A DNA stretch of 64,000 bases from the NCBI GenBank assembly GCA_002633025.1, contig NMRB01001145.1, positions 126,428-190,427 on the forward strand. Reading direction: 5' to 3'. A model generated the notes under the pieces. That model was not told the origin of the DNA, did not search any database, and saw only the letters and a list, made by a program, of their open reading frames with translations. The position numbers were made by a program, and so were the translations under genes. Positions 56,618 through 64,000 of the stretch are shown piece by piece. How positions within the stretch are numbered: the first letter of the stretch is position 1; the number at the start of each line of letters is the position of its first letter. This DNA comes from Notospermus geniculatus. Taxonomy: Eukaryota > Nemertea > Pilidiophora > Heteronemertea > Lineidae.

Positions 56618-56918
56618 GTTGACACGATTATGACCAGGTGATACAGGGAATCATACGCCATGTCAAGTGTCGCTTCATTGCCAGCCCTGGTCTTGTGAAG
56701 GTCAGTAACACTAGAATAGAATATCCAGAGGCAAACCTAGTTCTCAAATTCATAATGGTCTATCCTATTTTCCAAGCTATGAAATTCCTTAAGACTTCAT
56801 TTATCTTTACAGGATCAGTTCTACGAATACATGTTCACACAAGCCGTGACGTTGGAAGCCGTGACGTTAGACCAGAAAGATCTTTTTCCTCATCTGAGTA
56901 AAAACATTCATTAAAAGG
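56618..56918 (+). pseudogene. pelota (PELO) exon pair, copy A
   Basis: Two exon-like blocks duplicate those of copy B. The first lacks two bases (ACGATTATG for ACGATTTTATG), which shifts frame. The second has a 15-base tandem repeat, so it reads QAVTLEAVTLDQ. It shares the TAA before the donor with copy B. Confidence 0.85.
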
Positions 56919-57290
56919 TATGCCAGTTTCTGTTGTGAGCTGTTGTACCTGTATGTTGTTGCACACTTTAGGTTCCTTCTTGTTTAACCTGTGCTCCACT
57001 CCAGATGATGTTGGTCTGTTGTGGATGCCTGGTGACAGGATTGAAGTAGGCCTAGGCCTAGGTGCCTATGACTATTGAGTATGACATCAGAGCCAAAATA
57101 GACGTCAGCAGGCCTATACCCTGGTAGGAAGAGAAAGGGCAGTGCTCACAGCATGATAAGGTAAATAACACTGAGGAATATGATCAAGACTTGTGGTAGC
57201 TTATAGATGAACAGAACAGAAACTTAAATTGTTCATGGTTCCTCCATGGTTCCGTTTCTGTATTGACATGTTAATTAATTTTCTTTTCAG

Positions 57291-57931
57291 GGGTTGACAC
57301 GATTTTATGACCAGGTGATACAGGGAATCATACGCCATGTCAAGTGTCGCTTCATTGCCAGCCCTGGTCTTGTGAAGGTCAGTAACACTAGAATAGAATA
57401 TCCAGAGGCAAACCTAGTTCTCAAATTCATAATGGTCTATCCTATTTTCCAAGCTATGAAATTCCTTAAGACTTCATTTATCTTTACAGGATCAGTTCTA
57501 CGAATACATGTTCACACAAGCCGTGACGTTAGACCAGAAAGATCTTTTTCCTCATCTGAGTAAAAACATTCATTAAAAGGTATGCCAGTTTCTGTTGTGA
57601 GCTGTTGTACCTGTATGTTGTTGCACACGTTAGGTTCCTTCTTGTTTAAGGGAAGGGTCATGGTACCCAAGGCCAGGGAAGGAGATAGCTCTAAGCTGTG
57701 CTCCACTCGAGTTGATGTTGGTCTGTTGTGGATGCATGGTGACAGGATTATGTAATTTTTGGCGTAAAGAGCATCAGGTAACACTTGACTGTTAAATCGT
57801 TCTCTTTCAGAAGTTCTATGCGATGGAGCAGTCCAAGGCAAACCAGCCGATACCAAGGCTTCCACTGATGTGTAGGCATTAGATGACTTTTATGTGATGT
57901 TGCAGAATGATCCTAAGAGAGCATTTTACAG
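57291..57931 (+). pseudogene. pelota (PELO) gene remnant, copy B plus third exon
   Basis: Exon 57291-57377 reads LTRFYDQVIQGIIRHVKC, then RFIASPGLVK. Exon 57490-57579 reads DQFYEYMFTQAVTLDQKD. Exon 57811-57931 reads VLCDGAVQGKPADTKASTDV, TAG, ALDDFYVMLQNDPKRAFY. These match central Pelota (RFYEQVVQAI, REQFCDYMFQQAV, LKEALCD, DTKAAGEVKALDDFY). Pelota rescues stalled ribosomes with HBS1 (family knowledge). Lesions: about 31 bases lost before the second donor (frame lost before HSLKE) and a TAG replacing a Lys codon. Introns are kept, so this is a duplicated, not a processed, pseudogene. Other exons are not seen. Confidence 0.88.
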
Positions 57932-58460
57932 GTAAGTGGTGGAGGAAATCTAGGGATCTGTACTCTGGGAACAGGTAGGAGGTTGATGAAAACTGGAGGA
58001 AGGCCTTTTCTCAGAGTGCAGGGGGATCACCACCACCGTATTGGCGCCTTTCACCGCTGAGTCGATATACATGGCCTAATGAATGGCCAGATGGCCGAGT
58101 TTGTCTCCAAAATTTTTCAGCTGAGGTGAACACTAGGCATGTTAGGATGCTAGGCTAGGCATAATCATGTTTAGAATCAAATAAATTTACCATTAGGCGT
58201 AGGCATGTACCAATGTATATAGCTAGGCCTAGGCCTGATCTTTTTAAACAACTTGTATTTTTTCCCCTCAGCCTAGGCCCTACCCCGGCAGGTCAAGGGC
58301 CAGGTCTATGCCTAGGCATATGCCTAATGTGAATCAAAATCTGTTGCACCGTAAATATTTAGGCCCTATGCCTAATTCTATTTTACCCTTCAGGGGTCTA
58401 GGCCTGCTGATCAATAAAATAACTTTATTTCTATTTCTATTTATGATCACAGATGAATGA

Positions 58461-59994
58461 ATGACATGCATGATGGATGACATTATTGATGACCACCAGC
58501 AGGACCAGAAGATGAAAGTAGCTGTGGTATCCACTCTTCTGTCGTCATCTGTGTACCAGCAATTTGCACAACATTTTCAGTTAGCAGCCCTGGATTTGGG
58601 AAGTGGAGATGATGTCTTAGTCCAGGTAGGTAGCCTTGGCTACTCTAGTCACTAAGTCAGCCCCCTTATCCTAGGCGCAGTGTGATTTATTTAAATTAAA
58701 TAATTGCAGGTTCTTTGTGAAAAATCTGCCACTGTGAGACGTGCTAAGGTACCACGGATTGAGAAGTATGCTGAAGTGACTGTTCCAATGCAATCGCCCG
58801 ATGACTTCAAGTCCCATTTTCGTCTGACGAGACATACATTTGAGATGTTCTTGGGGGAGCTTTATCTCTGCCCTGAATTAAAGATTGATGCGCCAAGGCA
58901 TGGCCGAGAACCAGTACCTATTGAAAAGCAGGCATTGGTTTTCCTGTGGTATGTTGGTACTCAGGATACACACCGATCAATCAGTGACAGATTTGGATTG
59001 AGCAAATCAACTACGCATGCCATCGTTAAGAGAATCTCTGATGCTGTGGTTATCAATCTGATGCCAAGAGTTATAACCTGGCCTACTGATGACCAGAGAA
59101 TTGAAATATCAAATGGGTTTGAGGAAAACTGTCACTTTCCAGGTACGAAGTACATGTATCATGCAAATATCAAAATTATAAAAAACCTAAATTAGGTTGA
59201 AACTTTTTTATTTGACTATGAAGGCTTTTTTTCATGAGGGTATGAATAATTATGAGCTTAACTCTAGAACACCTTAAGCCGCCCTATGTGTGCTTATATC
59301 GAATTCATTTTAGGCCTTTGTTCATTGCCGTATTATATAATTGTGATCGAGTCAGTGAAAATCTTGTTTAATTTCAGGTGTTATTGGTGCAGTTGATGGG
59401 TGTCACGTGAAGATCAGGGCTCCAAAGAAGTCAATTGACAACCCAATCAGCTACATCAATAGGAAAAAGTACCATTCCGTAGTACTTCAAGGAGTCTCTG
59501 ATCACCAACTGTGCTTTACACATGCATACACTGGATGGCCGGGTTGCACCCATGATGCCCGAGTGTTGAGAAATTCTAGTATCTACAAAAATGCTGGGTC
59601 CAAATTCAGGGAAGAGGACTTTCTACTTGGTGATTCAGCATATCCCCTGCAGGGATGGCTGATTGCCCCCTTCAAAGATTATGGCAATCTGACCAGGCTG
59701 CAGAAAAGGTTCAACAAACGGCTAAGTTCTGGGCGTGTAGCAATTGAACGGGCGTTCGGTCAGTTGAAAGGTAGATTCCGGCGGCTAATTGATTTCGATT
59801 GCCTTGACATAGAATTGTTGGTCAACATCATACTGGCATCGTGCGTGATGCACAATCTGTGCATTAGAAATGGTGATGAGGCACTTGACGAGGAAATTAG
59901 AGAAGATGATCTGAACGGCCCTGGACCTTATAATGATGAGATATCAGGAATTGAAAGGAGAAGGAACATTTTGCAGCTCTTGGAGGAACCATGA
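58461..59994 (+). CDS. HARBI1-like (PIF/Harbinger) transposase, three exons, intact
   Basis: Exons 58461-58625, 58710-59142 and 59378-59994 have GT-AG borders and consistent phases, giving 404 residues without a stop. An N-terminal helical region is followed by an HTH-like segment (SISDRFGLSKSTTHAIVKR, about residues 125-145). The DDE_4 nuclease triad is present: D206 in GAVDGCH, D285 in LLGDSAYPLQGW, E323 in VAIERAFGQLKGRFRRL. The family cuts and pastes Harbinger DNA; the vertebrate relative HARBI1 is domesticated. The upstream ATGs at 58461, 58470 and 58473 are in frame and the start is a guess. Clear terminal inverted repeats were not found, so transposon versus domesticated gene is open. 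It lies in an intron of the FBH1-like gene on the opposite strand. Confidence 0.88.
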
Positions 59995-60134
59995 GATATG
60001 ACAGTGTCATGAGTGTCCAGTCTTCCTAGTGCTGAGATAGCTTTCACTTCTACAACACCCGAACTTCAGGTTTTATTTCTCTAGGATGGAAAGAAATCGC
60101 CTCAAAGAATGTTTGGAGCCGGGGCTGGAGCTAT
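59995..60134 (+). other. 3' flank of the HARBI1-like gene
   Basis: Unique sequence after the stop, followed by a fragment of the composite repeat (GGAGCTATTGATGTGAAAC). No clear polyadenylation signal was identified. Confidence 0.3.
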
Positions 60135-61130
60135 TGATGTGAAACTTGCTACATATATACCCATAGGTCAGGGAAAACCGTTTGTCTGATCATATTGATT
60201 TCTTGTATGTGTGTTGGGGTGACTAGAGGAAGGTTCCTTTCGAAAATGGCCGTGCTGCGATTTACAATATGGCCGCCATATGTCCGATTGTATTCATTTT
60301 TTGTGTATATATGTTGGGGGTGACTAGAGGAAGGTTCCTTTCGAAAATGGCCGTGTTCTGATGTACAGTATGGCCCCGAGTATGGCAGCCATCTTGAAAT
60401 CATATTCCGTCAATTTCAGGGAAAACNNNNNNNNNNNNNNNNNNNNNNNNNNNNNNNNNNNNNNNNNNNNNNNNNNNNNNNNNNNNNNNNNNNNNNNNNN
60501 NNNNNNNNNNNNNNNNNNNNNNNNNNNNNNNNNNNNNNNNNNNNNNNNNNNNNNNNNNNNNNNNNNNNNNNNNNNNNNNNNNNNNNNNNNNNNNNNNNNN
60601 NNNNNNNNNNNNNNNNNNNNNNNNNNNNNNNNNNNNNNNNNNNNNNNNNNNNNNNNNNNNNNNNNNNNNNNNNNNNNNNNNNNNNNNNNNNNNNNNNNNN
60701 NNNNNNNNNNNNNNNNNNNNNNNNNNNNNNNNNNNNNNNNNNNNNNNNNNNNTTTTTCTGGTACGTTCACCCAGGTGAGCACATGGTCCATGGACCATTT
60801 CATTTGTGTATATATGTTGGGGGTGACTAGAGGAAGATTCCTTTCGAAAACGGCAGTGCTGCGATTTACAATATGGCCACTAGAACCACCATCTTGAAAT
60901 CAGATTCCGTTAATTTCAGGGAGACGCGTTTGTCTGATCCTTAGACTATTTGTATGTATGTTGAGGGCGACTCAAGTAAGGTTCCTTATGACAATGGCTG
61001 CATTTCAATTTACAATATGACCGCCAGAGCTGGCATCTTGAAATCAGATTTCAACATAACTTGACTGGAGGTTCGCCCAACTCAACATACACGCGGGGTC
61101 ATATGCCACGCTTTGCGTTGCTCTTGTTTT
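60135..61130. repeat. Tandem array related to 47094-47910, with gap
   Basis: Units with GATTTACAATATGGCCGCCA, CATCTTGAAATCA and GGAAGGTTCCTTTCGAAAA occur at about 60257, 60361, 60862 and 61010 around the 326-base N gap (60427-60752). An inverted GGTCCATGGACC palindrome lies at 60784. The tail (CGCCCAACTCAACATACACG, CATATGCCACGCTTTGCGTT) is the same as at 47968-48020. Confidence 0.8.
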
Positions 61131-61345
61131 GTTTTGCTGCAATATCATTGACAGATCGAGGTGTGAATGAGCCGTTTTCACCAATTAATTTCTCTGAATG
61201 CTTTAAAGGGGGCTTTGTCGTATCTGTTTTCATGACCTTGCCACGATTCTGTTGATAAATGAACATGAAAGCTACTCACAGCAGAGGAAACAATTAGCCG
61301 TGTCATTGTAGATTTGATCTTTTATATCAGCTTTATGATGCTGAC

Positions 61346-61535
61346 CTGACTATGTCATGGTAACCAACCAGATGGGGACCGACGCGGAGACGGTTTGTTC
61401 CAGTGACAGTGAACGATTGGAGATGATGCAATAAACGTGGAGTTGCCATTCTACAAACAGCTCTCGGGAACTGTCTAACCAAATCCTGAAATTCAAGTCC
61501 CAAACCCTCGGCTCCATATTGCCTCCCTCCAAGAC
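61346..61535 (-). CDS. Probable FBH1-like helicase exon, region before YQKNKKLN
   Basis: 190 nt between TCTTCACAG and GTCAGC, open, with two bases phase in and two bases phase out. It fits exactly onto the one-base start of the 51781-52015 exon, giving HDIVR-YQKNKKLN. It contains EFQDLVRQFPRAVCRM, comparable to FPRNVTCKT in FBH1. The ~25-residue stretch after it is longer than in vertebrates and not conserved. The Walker A exon should lie further upstream (beyond 61.6 kb) and was not found in the window. Confidence 0.45.
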
Positions 61536-61626
61536 CTGTGAAGATATTGATTTGACAGGATGATATAACTTGGCTGTGGCCACTCATATTTCCTTGCCGA
61601 CCACTATGCGGAATGGTATATTAATA

Positions 61627-62024
61627 GGGAGGTTTTGCAAGCTTACGTTTTACGATTTAACGACGTCATTACAGAGCGACGCGACGCCTTGTGACGCGAT
61701 GGCGCCATCATCTGACATAAGGCTTTCCGTGTATGATAAAATGTTGTCTATGTATCCCATGTTTGTCTGGCTCTCAAAGACACATAGATCCATCATTTTA
61801 CTTGTAATCTTCACTACAACTTGGACATTTACCCATTATTAGGTGTGTCAAATTGAAAGCGATTTATTTGATTATAAATGTGAAAGATTTGGCGTTGATT
61901 AAATCGTAAGTTTGTTACGCGTAGCAACAACTGATTTGTGGATAAAAAAACTCCCGCGTAGCCGACGTCATGACGTTTTCAAATTGTAATCGTAAATGTA
62001 AAACGTAAGCTTGCAAAACCTCCC
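61627..62024. mobile_element. 398 bp MITE, TA-flanked
   Basis: GGGAGGTTTTGCAAGCTTAC and complement as ends, with TA at 61625-61626 and 62025-62026. Confidence 0.85.
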
Positions 62025-62025
62025 T

Positions 62026-62663
62026 AATGTCATCATGCTGTTTTCAAACAAAGCATTTTTCATTCGCCTCATACATCAACTACCGCAATGCTCAGGCCTG
62101 TGGTCAAAGACTTCAACATAATGCCAACCTTGGAGGAATAATACTGATAATTCCTCCAAGTGCCAACCAACCGTCCTCATGGGCCTCGTTATGTAAATAA
62201 AAAACGTAGTGGATATATACCCGACCGTCGGTTCCCCAGTTCATTCATAAAATTTTCTTAGTCAATAAAAAATGTATACTGTGCACTGCTAGTCATGTCA
62301 ATGTTTTACATGTATACAGAGAGGCAATTCATTTTGTAATAATTTTCTTATTAATTTGTTACAAGTGTATTTTTGGTGTTAATTACATGTGAATAAAACA
62401 TGAATAATCGTTATTTATTTTTGAAATAATTTGTTAGTGTGGCTAGTTGAAGCCAATTTTTTCTACTTTTTACAACATCTATTGTTGCATAATGTCCTAT
62501 CAGACTCGTTGATAACAGCCCAATCCATTTTAAATGTCCTGTAATGTAGACAAAAATCCTAAGCAAATCTGTTGGTGGGCAGTTAGCCTTTATCTATGGT
62601 GGGGAGAATGGCTTTCTAACTGGGCAGCTCCCAAGATACTCAAGGTCATTGTGATATCCTCAA
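62026..62663. other. AT-rich sequence, no gene
   Basis: Nothing recognised other than a short direct echo around CTTGGAGGAATAATACTG and ATAATTCCTCCAAGTGCC (hairpin near 62128-62163). Confidence 0.35.
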
Positions 62664-62812
62664 TGGGCCGTATGCACCAAACGAAGATTATCTTGAAATC
62701 AGGTTTAGCCACAACTTTCCATTGTCACATCATGCTCTGACAAACCGGAACAATGGGAAAGTTGTGGCTCAACCTGAGTTCAAGATAATCTTCGTTTGGT
62801 GCATACGGCCCA
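62664..62812. mobile_element. ~149 bp MITE
   Basis: TGGGCCGTATGCACCAAACG and complement as ends, with the arms running on through AAGATTATCTTGAA. GCACCAAA is shared with the 1054-1245 element. Confidence 0.85.
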
Positions 62813-62860
62813 ATATGTTTAACCTTCATTATGGAACAACAATGACTCAAAATTTCACCA

Positions 62861-63050
62861 GTTATTGACTAGTAACATGAGAAAGATTTATTGTAAAGAC
62901 ACAAGTAACAGTAAGTTCAACAAGAAACAACAATGCCTGAGAATACGTTGGTGGACAAGGACATTGCCTCACAGACCAGTTATCTGGTTATTGACTAGTA
63001 ACATGAGAAAGAATTATTATAAAGACAGGAGTAACAGTAAGTTCAACTAG
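62861..63050. repeat. Direct repeat, two ~60 bp units
   Basis: GTTATTGACTAGTAACATGA through AACAGTAAGTTCAAC occurs at 62861-62921 and 62989-63049. A second repeated phrase (GAATA-GTTGGTGGACAAGG) is at 62941 and 63468. Confidence 0.8.
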
Positions 63051-63494
63051 AATTTGGCAGAGGCCAATTTGAAGGCCGCCGTTGGGTATTAGAAGAGTAG
63101 GGTATTAGAAGAGTAGAGAGCGGTCACAGACTACAGCATAAAAGTAATAAGTTGTCAAATGCAAAAAAATGTAGTATTTTACTTGAACTGGCCAATGTAG
63201 GTCTCTCTCTGCTTTGCGTATCCAACTGTGGTGATATCTACATCATTCCAGCAGCTCAGTTCAAACCTATACTTCGTAAGTTTTAGTTGGATATCAAATA
63301 CCATGTCTCAAAGCCAATGGCTTTAAGTACCTCAGTAGGCGATGGGAGTAATTGTAAAGTTCCACTTGAAAAAGACCCCGGTTGGGGTCGAAAATTCGCG
63401 AATTCTGGAGATTGACTTCTTGCTTGTTATCATTTTGTGTGTCAATTTCGTGCTTTTCTGTACCTGAGAATAAGTTGGTGGACAAGGACATTGC

Positions 63495-63775
63495 ATAAAG
63501 TGCTTTTCAGAATGACCAGTCGTTTTTGCACTCATTTTACCTTGCAATGGAACCTAACCACAAACCATCAATTCAACTGGCCAATTATGTGTGCATGTCA
63601 AGTCACGGTTGACCAACTTCTAATATGACTTTGTTATGGTCTGTACTCTGATTCAAGATAATCATGCAATCATGCACACATAATTGGCCAGTTGTTGGTT
63701 TGTGAATAGGTTCCATTGCAAGGTAAAATGAGTGCAAAAATGACTGGACATTTCCGAAAAGCACTTTACACAGAC
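63495..63775. mobile_element. Inverted-repeat element, arms ~105 bp
   Basis: AAAGTGCTTTTC, TTTTTGCACTCATTTTACCT, TGCAATGGAACC and GGCCAATTATGTGTGCATG are mirrored on the right. The loop is ~60 bp. Confidence 0.8.
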
Positions 63776-63798
63776 TGGTTCTGCTGTCAGGAAACACC

Positions 63799-64000
63799 TT
63801 ACAACTTATCCGCAATTTTATTTAAAACATTGATGTGTTCATGATGCATCTGCTCGAAACGCTTCATAACACGTTCTTCTTTATTCTGCATGAAGTCCAA
63901 TATTTCTTGGAGATCAAAATTTTTTCTCTTCCGCTCTCGTGACTTTACAGTACCAGTAGGTGGTGGAACTTCTTCAAAGTCATGGCTGTCTGGATCACTT
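63799..64000 (-). CDS. C-terminal part of a Myb/SANT-like Harbinger partner protein
   Basis: 66 open codons ending at the stop 63799-63801 and running off the right edge. It reads SDPDSHDFEEVPPPTGTVKS, RERKRKNFDLQEILDFMQNK and EERVMKRFEQMHHEHINVLN. An acidic/proline linker, basic patch, then a helical EER...RFEQM...L tail is typical of the Myb/SANT- or MADF-type protein that partners Harbinger transposases (family knowledge). The DNA-binding part would lie outside the window, so the assignment rests on the tail only. Confidence 0.5.
   Translation of the reverse strand, partial: SDPDSHDFEEVPPPTGTVKSRERKRKNFDLQEILDFMQNKEERVMKRFEQMHHEHINVLNKIADKL

Noticed and set aside
55709-64000. One single Harbinger element covering the HARBI1-like and Myb/SANT ORFs
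   Set aside because: The size is above the usual range, no matching right end is visible, and a probable FBH1 exon lies between the two ORFs. Kept only as a hypothesis.
1-64000. tRNA, rRNA or other structured RNA genes
   Set aside because: I looked for A-box/B-box patterns such as GGTTCGAATC and found no complete cloverleaf candidate by eye; a covariance-model scan would be needed to be sure.

Overview
The window looks like nuclear DNA from a marine invertebrate, plausibly a deuterostome such as an echinoderm, hemichordate or cephalochordate. The evidence is intron-split genes with GT-AG junctions, metazoan families (FBH1 helicase, pelota, an EEA1-type FYVE protein, HARBI1, THAP), invertebrate-style L2/CR1, copia, Harbinger, mariner and pogo elements, and abundant TACATGTA and TAGGCC strings. 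I cannot name the species. The assembly is patchy, with N runs at 44996-45166 and 60427-60752 and single Ns at 13091, 23417, 30933, 32782, 53045, 54566 and 55262, so some broken frames may be assembly errors.

Layout. 1-8150 is mostly dispersed repeats and small inverted-repeat elements. 8169-14269 (minus) holds the coiled-coil and FYVE exons of an EEA1-like gene; its last part is duplicated and several frames are broken. 14340-25330 (minus) is a non-LTR retrotransposon (endonuclease, reverse transcriptase, RNase H) split by a copia-type LTR element at 16730-24031. That insertion has the order LTR-internal-LTR-partial internal-LTR fragment, has CTAGC at both outer edges, and is itself interrupted by a 1 kb insert.

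26528-61535 (minus) carries six exons that I join, by matching splice phases and similarity, into one FBH1-like UvrD/SF1 helicase gene whose introns are filled with transposable elements. Its frame is intact, but the Walker B glutamate is glycine and motif III lacks about three residues. The introns contain a fold-back element with minisatellite arms and an L2/CR1 fragment (28141-30462), TTAA-flanked piggyBac-like elements, a mariner derivative, large palindromes, a 4 kb TA-flanked element, a THAP start exon (53338, plus), broken pelota exons (56.6-57.9 kb, plus) and an intact three-exon HARBI1-like transposase gene (58461-59994, plus). The right edge holds the end of a minus-strand ORF resembling the Myb/SANT partner of Harbinger elements.

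The genes do not form a pathway. The window is a small number of host genes, some decaying, spread through a nested transposon landscape. The observations most worth checking are the FBH1-like gene with altered catalytic motifs, the pelota remnants whose lesions can be ordered in time, the multi-LTR copia insertion, and several structured repeats without an obvious mobilising protein.
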